DNA of 64,000 bases from Chryseobacterium luteum (GCF_000737785.1 NZ_JPRO01000002.1:124001-188000), one strand, 5' to 3'; positions 44,068-53,174 are shown, counted from the first letter of the stretch. Notes: generated by a model from the letters alone, not told the origin. A program made the numbers and translations.

Positions 44068-45411
44068 ATGACCGTTGAGCAGACCACAACCCACATTTTT
44101 CAGACTTCTTTCGGGAAAGTAATTGCCTTAAAAAGTAAAGGAGTAATCAGAGCCAAAAGCATCCGGTATGCCCGTTCTGAAAGATTTCAAAAACCTGTTG
44201 CAGAGCAGCCGTCTCCTTCAGAAATTATTTTACCCGATAAAACCCCGGTTTGTCCGCAGACCATAAGCCCTCTCGTAGAAAAAATGATTGGGCCTGCTCC
44301 TATGGAGAACTTTGATCCGGATGAGTCCCCACAATATCTTTCCGTCTTCCGTCCTGACAGTTTTACTGGAAAAAATGAGAAGCTTCCTGTTGTGGTCTGG
44401 ATTCATGGCGGTTCCCATGAAATCGGGTGTGGTGATCTTCCCACTTCCGATCCTGGTGACTGGGTGAAGGAGCAGCAGATCATTATTGTTGCCGTTTCTT
44501 ACCGGCTTGGGCTCTTCGGTTTTCTGGGCGGTGATGAAAGACCGCCCAATTTAGGATTGTTCGATATCATAGAAGCATTGAAATGGATTAAAACCTACAT
44601 CTCAGAATTTGGTGGTGATCCTGGCAATATTACTCTTTTAGGCCAGTCTTCTGGTGGTGATGCCATTGTCCACCTCATGATTTCGGAAGGGGTAGATGGC
44701 TTATTTCAAAGAGTAATTATCCAGAGCGCTCCGTTGGGATTACGCCATAAAAGACAGAAAATGACTGCTGAATTTTTGAAAAAGACAGAGGGGCTGAAAA
44801 ATGAAAAAGATATTTTGAAAATGGTGAATGAATACAGAAAATATGTGCCGTCCGTCATTAGATACGGCTTGAAAGCTGCTATGCCTTTCGGTATCCAATA
44901 TGGATTTCCGCCTTTATGCAAAGAAGAGGAATCGGTAGAAAAATGGAAAGAAAATGCCGGAAAATATGATGTGCTGATTGGTCTGAATAATGACGAAACC
45001 GCATTTTATCTTAAAACTTCCGACGCTTTGAATAAATATTTCGGTAAAGGTTTAGGATTGAGAATTATGGATAAAGCAGTCGAAAAAACTACCGGACTTA
45101 TCTATGGAACTCCGGCGGAAATATTTGCTGAAAATTATGCAAAAGCAGGCGGAAATGTTTATTTATTCAGAATTCATGCTCGGTCGGAGAACGCCCGTAT
45201 CGGAGCACCGCATTGTATTGATCTTCCTTTGATTTTCGGAAATGAATCGGCCTGGAAATCCTCTGAAATGCTAAAAGATATCCCGTGGAAATATATTGAT
45301 GAAAATGGCAAAAAAATCAGAGCACTCTGGACAGAATTTGTAAGGAACGGAACTATTTCCGATGATTCGGACAGGCCGGAAATTTTAAAAATCCGGAAAA
45401 TTAAGTTTTAA
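44068..45411 (+). CDS. Carboxylesterase type B
   Basis: Alpha/beta hydrolase of 447 residues in the carboxylesterase/lipase family. The oxyanion region is VVVWIHGGSHEIG, the nucleophile elbow is LLGQSSGGDAIVH (Ser near residue 194), YRLGLFGFLGG precedes it and the catalytic His lies in GAPHCIDLPLIFGN. There is no signal peptide, so it is probably cytoplasmic. The substrate is unknown; such enzymes cleave carboxylic esters. The gene appears to stand alone between two intergenic repeats. Confidence 0.9.
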   Translation: MTVEQTTTHIFQTSFGKVIALKSKGVIRAKSIRYARSERFQKPVAEQPSPSEIILPDKTPVCPQTISPLVEKMIGPAPMENFDPDESPQYLSVFRPDSFTGKNEKLPVVVWIHGGSHEIGCGDLPTSDPGDWVKEQQIIIVAVSYRLGLFGFLGGDERPPNLGLFDIIEALKWIKTYISEFGGDPGNITLLGQSSGGDAIVHLMISEGVDGLFQRVIIQSAPLGLRHKRQKMTAEFLKKTEGLKNEKDILKMVNEYRKYVPSVIRYGLKAAMPFGIQYGFPPLCKEEESVEKWKENAGKYDVLIGLNNDETAFYLKTSDALNKYFGKGLGLRIMDKAVEKTTGLIYGTPAEIFAENYAKAGGNVYLFRIHARSENARIGAPHCIDLPLIFGNESAWKSSEMLKDIPWKYIDENGKKIRALWTEFVRNGTISDDSDRPEILKIRKIKF

Positions 45412-45434
45412 ATAAATCCTGTAACAAAAGTTTT

Positions 45435-45594
45435 TATCGCAAAGGAAAATGCAACATTTCATTCAGTAAAGAAATACAAAATATTTCCTGTGAATTGCTT
45501 CATAAGTGAAACGACTCAGTTTAAAAATCGACCGAATACTTTATAAAATCCTTGTTTATTCTTGCGTTTATTTTTAATCATTATCCCGTAATCA
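45435..45594. repeat. Dispersed repeat, copy B
   Basis: From TATCGCAAAG to ATCCCGTAATCAGG it aligns with copy A (37131-37259), and its right part AAAATCCTTGTTTATTC to ATCCCG matches the reverse complement of the putative IS end near 63870-63925. It is non-coding. It directly precedes the double-glycine peptide gene and may supply its promoter region. Confidence 0.6.
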
Positions 45595-45654
45595 GGTTAA
45601 TAATAATTGTAATATGTGTATATTAGATTAACCAAATCAAAAAATCTATTAATT

Positions 45655-45822
45655 ATGAAAACACAACTTATTGCTCACATCCGGAAAATAGAAAGAAAAG
45701 AACTGAAAAATCTGAAAGGTGGCGACATTCACCGCGACAGGGTATGCTGTACATCCAATGAAGAGGGATATTGCTGCGAATGGGCCATTAACATACAGAA
45801 TTGCCGTTACATTTACTGCTAA
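45655..45822 (+). CDS. Double-glycine leader, cysteine-rich small peptide (bacteriocin-like)
   Basis: Peptide of 55 residues. The first 23 look like a leader, HIRKIERKELKNLKGG at its end, with the ELKNLKGG pattern of double-glycine leaders cleaved by C39-type peptidase transporters. The predicted core of 32 residues has six Cys in the arrangement CC, CC, C, C. I recall families of short bacteriocin-like peptides with a KKLSR-x-LKxxxGG leader in Chryseobacterium; this fits them. I start at 45655 because the upstream extension from 45616 lies in A/T-rich leader sequence. No maturation or transporter gene is adjacent. Antimicrobial or signalling function is inferred from architecture only. Confidence 0.72.
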   Translation: MKTQLIAHIRKIERKELKNLKGGDIHRDRVCCTSNEEGYCCEWAINIQNCRYIYC

Positions 45823-45861
45823 TACAGGCTATTTGTACCATTAAAAGCGAAACAATATAAG

Positions 45862-45910
45862 ACATACATGACCAAAGGAATAAACCGTCCGGCCATGTAT
45901 GTTTTTTTTA
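45862..45910. terminator. Terminator after the peptide gene
   Basis: ACATACATG pairs with CATGTATGT across a loop of 23 nt, followed by eight T. It lies between the peptide gene and the convergent amylase gene. Confidence 0.75.
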
Positions 45911-45918
45911 TATCAGGA

Positions 45919-47391
45919 TTATTCAGGAATCCACACACTTACATTGCCTGCGGGAACCGGGAAATTTCCCCATCCGTTCTCATCAATAATTACCGTTTCC
46001 TCAGATCTTTTGAGCAAATCTTTAAAACTTTTGCCCGCATACTTCTTTCCCATTTCCATAGGTTTGCTGTAGGCCTCTTTATTACTGAGAACCACAGCAC
46101 ATCCTGAATGTTCATCATCCCCTTCACGCGTCCAGCCCAGGCAGTTGGCATCTTCAAAATAGTCCTTCTGCATGCCGTAAGCATGATCTTTTCTTGCCTT
46201 AAGAAGCTCTTCAATACCTTCCACTTTCTGCAGGAAAATTTCCTGGTCGTTGCCCTCTTTATCTTTATCGGTGTAATGGGCACCATACAGGTCAGGATAA
46301 AAAATACATGGATAGCCGTTCTCACGAAGCAGGATCAGCGCATAGGCCATCGGTTTAAACCATTCCTGAACCGGAGCCTCAAGATCCTGAAGAGGCTGCG
46401 TATCATGATTGTCCACAAGGCTTACGGAATGGAGCGGATCGGCTTGTGTAAGAGTTTCGTCAAAAATCCTTCGGAGATCATAAGAACCGCCTTCATTGGA
46501 TGCTGTGTGAAAATTATTCTGCAGTGAACTGTCAAAAAGGCTCATGCATCCTTCCGTTACCTGGATGTATTTCTGAAGAAGATTCAGTTGCCCGGGAGCC
46601 CAGTATTCACCGACTGCAAAAATATTTTTTCCGGAATTGGAGCGAAGCATGGTCAGCCATTCCTTATAAAAATCAAATGAAATATGTTTTAAGGCATCCA
46701 GCCGTACTCCATCAAAATCAGTCAGGTTAAAATACCATTCTGCCCAGGTGTTAAGCTCCTCACGCACAAAAGGATTCCGGTGCTCGATATCGTTGTACAT
46801 CAGGTAGTCGTAATTTCCTTTCTCATCGTCAATCATTTCTTCCCAGTCGTTTCCATACTCAGACTGGATCTTAAAGATGTGCGAATCCATACCTTCTGCA
46901 TAATCTACACCACTGAAACAGGTGAAGTTCCATTCAAAATCAGAATATTTTTTTCCTCTTCCGGGAAACGTAAATTTAGTATAAGATTCTATTTCAATGA
47001 CATCGGAAATAATCTTTTCCCTGTTGTTTTCGTCTACTTTTACCGCTTTAAATTTTTCCAGTTCATCGCCGCCGGCCTTATGCCCAAGAACAATATCTAC
47101 TATTACCCCTATATTTTGTTTTTTTAAAGCTTTAATGGCTTTCAGATAATCATTAAGGGTTCCGTATTTGGTAGGAAGGCTTCCTTTCTGGTCAAACTCT
47201 CCCAGGTCATACAGGTCATAAGCATCGTAACCTACTGAATAACCGCCGTTTGTTCCCTTATAAGCGGGAGGGAACCATACCGAAGTAATTCCTAAATCTT
47301 CCAGATATGCAGCCTGTTTTTCTGCTTCTTTCCATAATTTTCCATCTCCTTCAGAATACCAGTGGAAAAATTGAATCATTGTTTGGTTCAT
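45919..47391 (-). CDS. Cytoplasmic alpha-amylase (GH13)
   Basis: Hydrolyses internal alpha-1,4 bonds of starch or glycogen; 490 residues. It starts MNQTMIQFFHWYSEGDGKLW with no signal peptide, so it acts in the cytoplasm, like E. coli AmyA. GH13 motifs are present: VIVDIVLGHKAGGDE, FDGVRLDALKH with the nucleophile Asp near residue 230, FAVGEYWAPG with the acid/base Glu near 261, and LVDNHDTQP with the third Asp near 326. YKGTNGGYSVGYDAYDLYDL places it in the GH13_5-like group. It is transcribed alone or after dinB, which ends 45 bases upstream on the same strand. Confidence 0.95.
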   Translation of the reverse strand: MNQTMIQFFHWYSEGDGKLWKEAEKQAAYLEDLGITSVWFPPAYKGTNGGYSVGYDAYDLYDLGEFDQKGSLPTKYGTLNDYLKAIKALKKQNIGVIVDIVLGHKAGGDELEKFKAVKVDENNREKIISDVIEIESYTKFTFPGRGKKYSDFEWNFTCFSGVDYAEGMDSHIFKIQSEYGNDWEEMIDDEKGNYDYLMYNDIEHRNPFVREELNTWAEWYFNLTDFDGVRLDALKHISFDFYKEWLTMLRSNSGKNIFAVGEYWAPGQLNLLQKYIQVTEGCMSLFDSSLQNNFHTASNEGGSYDLRRIFDETLTQADPLHSVSLVDNHDTQPLQDLEAPVQEWFKPMAYALILLRENGYPCIFYPDLYGAHYTDKDKEGNDQEIFLQKVEGIEELLKARKDHAYGMQKDYFEDANCLGWTREGDDEHSGCAVVLSNKEAYSKPMEMGKKYAGKSFKDLLKRSEETVIIDENGWGNFPVPAGNVSVWIPE

Positions 47392-47436
47392 AAAATGTAG
47401 TTTGGTTTCTACAAGATAGTGAATTTTTTTTACCTT

Positions 47437-48531
47437 TTAATTCTCAAATTCCTCAAACGGGATTTTTAGTTGAATGGAAACCTGCTTTTTCTCTTCCGTG
47501 TTGAGGTGGGAAAGGGAGAGGCCTAATAATCTTACAGGTTTATCAAAAGGTCTTAGCTCCCACAGCTTTTTCCCGGTATTCAGATATTGCTCCGGGGAAG
47601 TGAAATAGTCATCCTTCGTAAAGCTTCTGGTAAAAAGAGAAAAATCCTTATACTTAATTTTTAAAGTTAATGCTCTTCCTAGAATATGATTCTTTTGCAG
47701 GCGCTGGTGAAGTTCCTGGCTCAGATGTTCCAGCTTTTCATTGATCGCCTGGTCATCAAAAAGGTCTTCAAAAAAAGTTCTCTCCACAGCCACACTTTTC
47801 TGGATCCGGTGCGGCTTTACTTCAGAATTGTGAATGCCGCGGACTACATTGTAATAGTAACCTCCGGATTTTCCAAAAAGTCTCACCAGCTCTTCCAGTG
47901 TTTTTTTCTTTAAATCTTTTCCTTTATAAATCCCTAAACTAAACATTTTGTTAGCCGTAACTTTTCCTACGCCGTAAAATTTTTCAACCGGGAGCTCTTC
48001 AAGAAAGCCCTCAATTCTATCCGGATGAATGGTTTTCTGGCCGTTCGGTTTATTAATGTCAGAAGCTACTTTCGCAAGGAATTTATTGACAGAGATCCCT
48101 GCAGAAGCGGTCAGCCCGGTCTGTTCAAATATTTTCTGACGGATTTCTCTGGCAATCTGGTTGGCAGAGTCTATATCTTTTTTATTTTCGGTGACGTCAA
48201 GGTATGCTTCGTCCAGGGACAAAGGCTCTACCAGGTCGGTATATTCATGGAAAATTTCCCGGATCTGACGTGATATTTCTTTATACCTTGCAAAGCGTGG
48301 AGGCACAAAAATAATATGCGGGCATTTCTCCTTAGCTGTTTTGCTGGGCATTGCAGAACGAACGCCGTATTTCCTGGCTTCATAGCTCGCTGCCGCAACC
48401 ACTCCACGGTGCTCTCCTCCTACAGCAATAGGTTTCCCCTTGAGCGAGGGATTGTCATGCTGTTCCACAGAAGCATAAAATGCATCCATATCAACATGAA
48501 TAATCTTACGGATGGGAAAAGAAGAATCCAT
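47437..48531 (-). CDS. dinB: DNA polymerase IV
   Basis: Y-family translesion polymerase, 364 residues. Catalytic motifs are HVDMDAFYASVEQ near the start and PLSLDEAYLDVTE. VGKVTANKMFSLGI is the helix-hairpin-helix, and the little-finger domain lies at the end with RPVRLLGLSLS-like FDKPVRLLGLSLSHL. I use ATG 48531 (MDSSFPIRKIIHV) because a perfect -7 box (48536-48543) overlaps the longer frame from 48552. The mRNA would then be nearly leaderless. There is no clear beta-clamp motif at the C-terminus in what I can see. Confidence 0.93.
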   Translation of the reverse strand: MDSSFPIRKIIHVDMDAFYASVEQHDNPSLKGKPIAVGGEHRGVVAAASYEARKYGVRSAMPSKTAKEKCPHIIFVPPRFARYKEISRQIREIFHEYTDLVEPLSLDEAYLDVTENKKDIDSANQIAREIRQKIFEQTGLTASAGISVNKFLAKVASDINKPNGQKTIHPDRIEGFLEELPVEKFYGVGKVTANKMFSLGIYKGKDLKKKTLEELVRLFGKSGGYYYNVVRGIHNSEVKPHRIQKSVAVERTFFEDLFDDQAINEKLEHLSQELHQRLQKNHILGRALTLKIKYKDFSLFTRSFTKDDYFTSPEQYLNTGKKLWELRPFDKPVRLLGLSLSHLNTEEKKQVSIQLKIPFEEFEN

Positions 48532-48535
48532 ACCG

Positions 48536-48543
48536 CAAAGATA
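48536..48543 (-). promoter_or_regulatory. dinB promoter -7 box
   Basis: On the minus strand TATCTTTG fits TAnnTTTG and ends five bases before the ATG at 48531. The expected transcription start is at or next to the start codon. Confidence 0.6.
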
Positions 48544-48610
48544 TGGATTCATTTATTTTGAATTAAATTATAATTAATTTGAGTCCGACAGAAAATTAAG
48601 ATTATGAGGT

Positions 48611-48627
48611 TGGAAGCTGGAAGCTGG
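48611..48627. repeat. Short tandem repeat TGGAAGC
   Basis: TGGAAGC is repeated twice, plus TGG. The string resembles intergenic GGAAGCT repeats I recall in Chryseobacterium. The rest of the 48553-48841 gap shows no gene; ATTTGAGTCCGA near 48580 also occurs at 33050 in another gap. Confidence 0.4.
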
Positions 48628-48841
48628 CGATTCGAGTCACTGTTGGTCAGTAATTTCAGGTGATGATAGACTTGAGTATACCACTGTAAGTTTTCTGAGT
48701 AAAAATAAAAACTACCGCTTAACTCCCATCACCACCCATTTTACCTAACTTTTTCACTAGCTGTCAATGTGTCCATTAGTTTGTTAATTTTAGTGCTATT
48801 GTGTAATTTAGCTCAATTAAGCAATAATCAGTATGACTATA

Positions 48842-50014
48842 ATGAGTAAGTTTCTTTTCAGTGTTTTCCTCTTTTTTTTATTTTTCTCAGTTCATGCACA
48901 GAAACCCAAAGTTGTGGTTTTAGGTGTAGGTCATTCTACACAATTAATCAATTTTGATCAACAGCCTGCGGTAATACGCGCCTTTATTAATAAAGTTGAT
49001 CCGGCTGCAATATGCATCGAACGATCTCCTGAAGAATTTTCAAAAAATGATTTTTACGAATTTACATACGAACAGCAATATGTGGTCGTTCCCTATGCAA
49101 AATCTATAAAGAAATCATTGCATCCAATTGATTGGTTACCAGAGGAAATGGATATGGACCTTGCGTTTGGTATAAAGAATCTTGAGGTTCCCAGATTCAC
49201 CAGAGGTAATCAGGGTTTTTTAGGATTTACAGTTTTTACCGAAAAAAATGACTTTGAAGATGGAATTTATTTTGCAGATTCCAAAGTATACAGTGAGCAG
49301 ATCGAAAAGTGGTATACGAAGCATCCGTCTAAAACAAGCTCTGATTTTCCACGAAGGCTGTTTTTATACCGTACTTTCCTGCAGGCCAAACGGATTGAAA
49401 AAGTGTTGGAAAATTACTCTGATAAAGATACGATCTTGGTAGTCATCGGTTCATTTCATAAAAATGATATTGAGAAACACCTCATGGAAAGTGGATATTC
49501 CATTGTACAGCCTTCTTCATTCGGTGAAATAAATAGGCAGGATATCAATGAAAATTTCAGGCCGGAAGATGCTTATGCTATATTATCTTTTAATTTACTT
49601 GGCATGCAGTCAAATCTTAATAAACTGAATCCTAAAATTATTGATCATGCATTCGGGCATTTACAAAAGGACACATCAGCAGAAAAGGAGTTTTTTAGGA
49701 TAAAATATGATCTGTATTTAAGTAAAATAACATCGAAACAGGCTATAGCATATTACCAAAAATTACTTACAAATACGGATGATGCTACAGCATTCACCTG
49801 GAATGGGGTTAAGGATAAGTCCCGTATAGATTCTTATTTTGATCTTTTTGGGAATCTTTCCTTTAAAAAAAGAATAAGATTAGAGATCGCCAGAGAATTT
49901 CGGAAAATGGCAAATGAAAAAATGTACCGGAAAGAAATAGAACTCTTATCTGAAGGAATGAATGACTACAAAAAGCAGATGCTGATGGTTTATGTGCAAA
50001 AATACCTAATGTAG
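48842..50014 (+). CDS. Exported TraB/Tiki-like protein (DUF5694-like)
   Basis: Protein of 390 residues with signal peptide MSKFLFSVFLFFLFFSVHAQ. The mature start KPKVVVLGVGHSTQLINFDQ has the GxxH motif of the TraB/Tiki/ChaN superfamily, followed by an ICIERSPEEF segment with Glu-Arg and later VVIGSFHKNDIEKHL with a second conserved His. These features suggest a metal-dependent protease-like or haem-binding fold, and it resembles DUF5694 in my memory. No function can be assigned. ATG 48833 is a possible alternative start. The gene stands alone; no terminator is clear. Confidence 0.6.
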   Translation: MSKFLFSVFLFFLFFSVHAQKPKVVVLGVGHSTQLINFDQQPAVIRAFINKVDPAAICIERSPEEFSKNDFYEFTYEQQYVVVPYAKSIKKSLHPIDWLPEEMDMDLAFGIKNLEVPRFTRGNQGFLGFTVFTEKNDFEDGIYFADSKVYSEQIEKWYTKHPSKTSSDFPRRLFLYRTFLQAKRIEKVLENYSDKDTILVVIGSFHKNDIEKHLMESGYSIVQPSSFGEINRQDINENFRPEDAYAILSFNLLGMQSNLNKLNPKIIDHAFGHLQKDTSAEKEFFRIKYDLYLSKITSKQAIAYYQKLLTNTDDATAFTWNGVKDKSRIDSYFDLFGNLSFKKRIRLEIAREFRKMANEKMYRKEIELLSEGMNDYKKQMLMVYVQKYLM

Positions 50015-50017
50015 ATT

Positions 50018-50116
50018 TTATTTTGCACCCTGCACAATTTCAATGGGTGTCAGCTTGTACTGCTCCGTTTTTTCAGATTTAATTTCGATATGCTCTGTAA
50101 TAGCTTCCTCTTCCAT
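50018..50116 (-). pseudogene. C-terminal remnant or tiny ORF
   Basis: The minus strand encodes MEEEAITEHIEIKSEKTEQY followed by KLTPIEIVQGAK. The same frame extends upstream without a start as GFSLFNGVRK until a stop near 50147. It looks like the tail of a lost protein downstream of the acetyltransferase gene. No family is recognised. Confidence 0.35.
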
Positions 50117-50166
50117 CTTCCTGACACCATTAAAAAGAGAAAAGCCTTATTCCGAAATTGGATTCA

Positions 50167-50622
50167 TTATGTTTTCATTCTCATCGTAATGAGCAGCGAT
50201 TCAAATCCTGCTTTTTCATAAGCTTTTACAGCGGATTCGTTTTGGGCATATACATCAAGTCTTACTTCAGAAATGCCTTTGGTTCTTGCCCATCGGATGA
50301 GTTCGTCCAGAAGCAGCTTGTTCACTCCCTTTCCTCTGTGTTCAGGTTTTACATACATGAACCCCAGATAGGCATACTGATCAAAATCGGAATAATTGTT
50401 TTCCGTTTTTTTGATCCTGGCATAACCTGATGCGATGACTTCATTATTTTCTTCTGTGACCAGTACTAAAGAATCCTCAGACTGTATCAATTGAAGAAGA
50501 TCATAATAATGAATCTCTCCATCACGCAGAGTGCTGTTAAATGGCCTTTCAGCAGAAACAATCCCCTGCTCAAATTCTAAAAGGACCTCCAGATCCTGTT
50601 CTGTAGCTTCTCTTGTCATCAT
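50167..50622 (-). CDS. GNAT-family N-acetyltransferase
   Basis: Acetyl-CoA-dependent acetyltransferase of 151 residues. The GNAT core is seen in YAYLGFMYVKPEHRGKGVNK (the acetyl-CoA pyrophosphate loop HRGKGVNK), LLLDELIRWARTKGISEVRL and AVKAYEKAGFESL. The substrate is unknown. The start codon overlaps the stop of the thioredoxin-like gene by one base (TAATG), so the two are co-translated. Confidence 0.9.
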   Translation of the reverse strand: MMTREATEQDLEVLLEFEQGIVSAERPFNSTLRDGEIHYYDLLQLIQSEDSLVLVTEENNEVIASGYARIKKTENNYSDFDQYAYLGFMYVKPEHRGKGVNKLLLDELIRWARTKGISEVRLDVYAQNESAVKAYEKAGFESLLITMRMKT

Positions 50623-51137
50623 TATTTTAAAAGACGGTTGATGGTTTCCTGGATCTCAGGATCTTCAGGGGAAATGGCATAATATTTTGCGATGGAAGAC
50701 TTCTGGTCTACAACCATATATCTAGGAATCCAGTTCAGGTCAATATAATTATTAAAATCATTCTTCCAGCCTGTAGCAAACCAGTAATTATCTTTGTCCT
50801 TCATATTGAATCTGTCCAGGCTTTTGTCAAAACCTTCTTTTGATCTTTCCAGCGAAAGGAATACGAAATCTATGTTGGGATTATTTTTTTCAAGTTCTTC
50901 AGCTTTTGGAAGTGCTTTTAAGCAATCCCTGCACCATCCGGCCCAGAAGTCAATTACTAAAACTTTTCCTTTATGGTGATCAAGAATCTGCTGTATCGTG
51001 ATGTTTTTTCCTTCCTCATCCTCCAGTTTCTGTGCCAGGGCTTCTTTGGAAAAACTGGTTTTAAGTACCTTCGTTTGCTGCTGTGCATAACTCAGTCCGA
51101 AAACACTGATCATAAGAATTAATGCTGACTTTTTCAT
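50622..51137 (-). CDS. TlpA-like thioredoxin-family protein
   Basis: Exported thioredoxin-fold protein of 171 residues with signal MKKSALILMISVFGLSYAQQ. The redox site is WAGWCRDCLKALPKAEEL, a WCxxC variant with CRDC. The cis-Pro region is NWIPRYMVVDQ. The fold matches TlpA/ResA-type disulfide reductases facing the periplasm. It may keep cysteines reduced for cytochrome maturation or repair; that is inference. Confidence 0.88.
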   Translation of the reverse strand: MKKSALILMISVFGLSYAQQQTKVLKTSFSKEALAQKLEDEEGKNITIQQILDHHKGKVLVIDFWAGWCRDCLKALPKAEELEKNNPNIDFVFLSLERSKEGFDKSLDRFNMKDKDNYWFATGWKNDFNNYIDLNWIPRYMVVDQKSSIAKYYAISPEDPEIQETINRLLK

Positions 51138-51240
51138 GTTCTCAATTTCATTTATACAAATCTAAACAATGAAACGCAATTGGAGATTGATTTCTTATGA
51201 ATTAGGAAAAATTTATGAGATCGAAAATTTCTATAAAGAT

Positions 51241-52056
51241 CTACTGATAGTTGCCGATCAGGCCTTTTACCACAGCAATTACGTTCGGCATGGCTTTATT
51301 GGCTGCATTCAGAACTTCTTCGTGGGAAACGGCAAAGGCAATATCCGGTCCGCCAAGATCTGTGATCACAGAAATACAGAAAACATCCATTCCCATATGT
51401 CTGGCAACAATTACTTCAGGAACGGTACTCATTCCTACCATATCACCGCCAATAGCTTTGATCATTCCGTATTCTGCCGGCGTTTCAAAAGTCGGCCCCT
51501 GCAGAGCTACATAAACTCCCCGGTGAATTTTAATATTGTTTTCGGCAGCAGCTTTTTCAGCCGCTTCGATCATTTTCCTGTTATAAGGCTCGCTCATATC
51601 CACAAAACGCGGTCCGAATGATTCAATATTTTTACCACGGAGAGGATGTTCAGGCATCATGTTGATGTGGTCTTTTAAAATAACAATATCCGCAACACTG
51701 TACGCAGGGTTTACGCCGCCACAGGCATTGGATAGAATGAGGTTTTTAATGCCTAACAGATGGAAAACCCGTATCGGGAAGGTTACCGTTTCCATAGAAT
51801 GACCTTCGTAATAATGAAAACGTCCGCTCATCATCAGGACTTTTTTTCCTTCAAGGATTCCGTAGATTAATTTTCCGCCATGCCCGGCAACAGTGGTTTG
51901 CGGGAAATTAGGGATTTCAGGATACTCTAAAATATGAATCGCTTCTACTTCATCCTGCAGTTTTCCAAGCCCGGATCCTAAGACAATGGCAAAGTCAGGA
52001 ACTTCTTTGATGGTATTTTTAATGAAATCGGCGGTCTGTTTAATTTTTTCTAACAT
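51241..52056 (-). CDS. punA: Purine-nucleoside phosphorylase
   Basis: Phosphorolysis of purine nucleosides in salvage, 271 residues. Family motifs include FAIVLGSGLGKLQDEVEAIH (phosphate loop), GRFHYYEGHSMETVTFPIRV, ILSNACGGVNPAYSVADIVI and the purine pocket GPTFETPAEYGMIKAIGGDM followed by VGMSTVPEVIVARHMGMDVF. It belongs to the trimeric PNP class. Its start overlaps the end of lpxK by 17 bases, so it is translated from the same message. The 51138-51240 gap holds no gene. Confidence 0.94.
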   Translation of the reverse strand: MLEKIKQTADFIKNTIKEVPDFAIVLGSGLGKLQDEVEAIHILEYPEIPNFPQTTVAGHGGKLIYGILEGKKVLMMSGRFHYYEGHSMETVTFPIRVFHLLGIKNLILSNACGGVNPAYSVADIVILKDHINMMPEHPLRGKNIESFGPRFVDMSEPYNRKMIEAAEKAAAENNIKIHRGVYVALQGPTFETPAEYGMIKAIGGDMVGMSTVPEVIVARHMGMDVFCISVITDLGGPDIAFAVSHEEVLNAANKAMPNVIAVVKGLIGNYQ

Positions 52057-53065
52057 AATCTAAGATGATTTGGTTGAATTCTTCCTTTTTATCAATGATG
52101 ACATTAATAGGCCAGTAGTAAACAATTTCTCTAAGATAATCAAAAGTTTTCAGGCGTACGTAATCCTTCTCTGTGGTCAGGATCAGCTTATATTCACCTA
52201 ATTTTTTATATTCTTCGGTGATCTTTTTGATATCATCATCCGTAAAATTATGGTGGTCTCTGAACTTTAGATGTTTCACCCTTTGGGAAAATTTAGCCAG
52301 ATGTTCCAGTAGGGGTTTCGGATTGGCAATTCCGGTGATCAGAAGGATGTCATAATAGTTCAGGTTATTGTCCGGAAGCATTTTATCTCTTCCGTATACA
52401 TTTTCGTCATAACCGATGGATGAAAAGAATACTTTTTGGTTATAAGAAGGTCTTATCCTTGAAATATAATAGCGTTTGGTTTCTTCGGTAAGCTCATCAG
52501 GACATTTGCTGACCATGATGATGTCCGCTCTTTTGGATCCGTGTCTGGATTCTCTTAAGTCGCCCGCCGGAAGAAGATGGTCTTTAAAATAAGGATCATT
52601 AAAGTCCGTCATCAGAATATTGAATCCTGCTTTAATGGCTCTGTGCTGCATGGCATCGTCCAGAACAAGTACATCAAGATCCATGTCTTCAATAACCTTT
52701 TTGGCTCCGGGAACTCTTTCTTCTGAAACGGCAATAACGAAACGGTTTTTGAAACGCTCAAAAAGCTGCATGGCTTCATCACCTACAACTTTATAGTTGC
52801 TTTCATAATTCGTTACTTCGTAGCCTTTTGTCAGTCTGCCATAACCGCGTGAAAGAACGCCTGTCCTGTAATGCTTGGACAGATACTGGGCAAGATACAT
52901 CACCATAGGCGATTTTCCGCTTCCGCCCACGGAAAGGTTTCCGACATTGATTATCGGGGTATTGAATTTTGTTGTCCTGAAAACTCCAAGATCATACATT
53001 GTGTTTCGGATACCCGTTACCAAATGATAACCGAGGGAAAAAGGATAAAGGTACCATCTTTTCAT
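52040..53065 (-). CDS. lpxK: Tetraacyldisaccharide 4'-kinase
   Basis: Inner-membrane kinase that phosphorylates the lipid A disaccharide at position 4', 341 residues. The N-terminal membrane-associating part (MKRWYLYPFSLGYHLVTGIR) is followed by the Walker A loop VGGSGKSPMVMYLAQYL (about residues 46-62). The LpxK signature GVLSRGYGR follows, then VLDDAMQHRAIKAGFNILM with the conserved Asp-Asp region. The C-terminal part contains HHNFTDDDIKKI and TTEKDYVRL. It lies divergent from truA. Confidence 0.94.
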   Translation of the reverse strand: MKRWYLYPFSLGYHLVTGIRNTMYDLGVFRTTKFNTPIINVGNLSVGGSGKSPMVMYLAQYLSKHYRTGVLSRGYGRLTKGYEVTNYESNYKVVGDEAMQLFERFKNRFVIAVSEERVPGAKKVIEDMDLDVLVLDDAMQHRAIKAGFNILMTDFNDPYFKDHLLPAGDLRESRHGSKRADIIMVSKCPDELTEETKRYYISRIRPSYNQKVFFSSIGYDENVYGRDKMLPDNNLNYYDILLITGIANPKPLLEHLAKFSQRVKHLKFRDHHNFTDDDIKKITEEYKKLGEYKLILTTEKDYVRLKTFDYLREIVYYWPINVIIDKKEEFNQIILDYVRKN

Positions 53066-53072
53066 ACGTCTG

Positions 53073-53080
53073 CAAAAATA
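53073..53080 (-). promoter_or_regulatory. lpxK-punA promoter -7 box
   Basis: On the minus strand TATTTTTG followed by CAG fits TAnnTTTG. It is only eight bases from the lpxK ATG, which implies a very short leader or none. It lies close to the divergent truA promoter. Confidence 0.5.
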
Positions 53081-53148
53081 GGAATTTTCATAAGGATTTT
53101 GTATAATATTCTCAAAGACTTTTCAATAAATATTTCATTAAATTAAAG

Positions 53149-53156
53149 TATTTTTG
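53149..53156 (+). promoter_or_regulatory. truA promoter -7 box
   Basis: TATTTTTG fits TAnnTTTG and includes the TTG at 53154, so translation must begin downstream of it. Confidence 0.55.
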
Positions 53157-53174
53157 TTGAGTTATTATATTACA

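Noticed and set aside
51169..51621. Plus-strand frame of 150 codons
   Set aside because: Antisense to purine nucleoside phosphorylase, whose motifs are clear.
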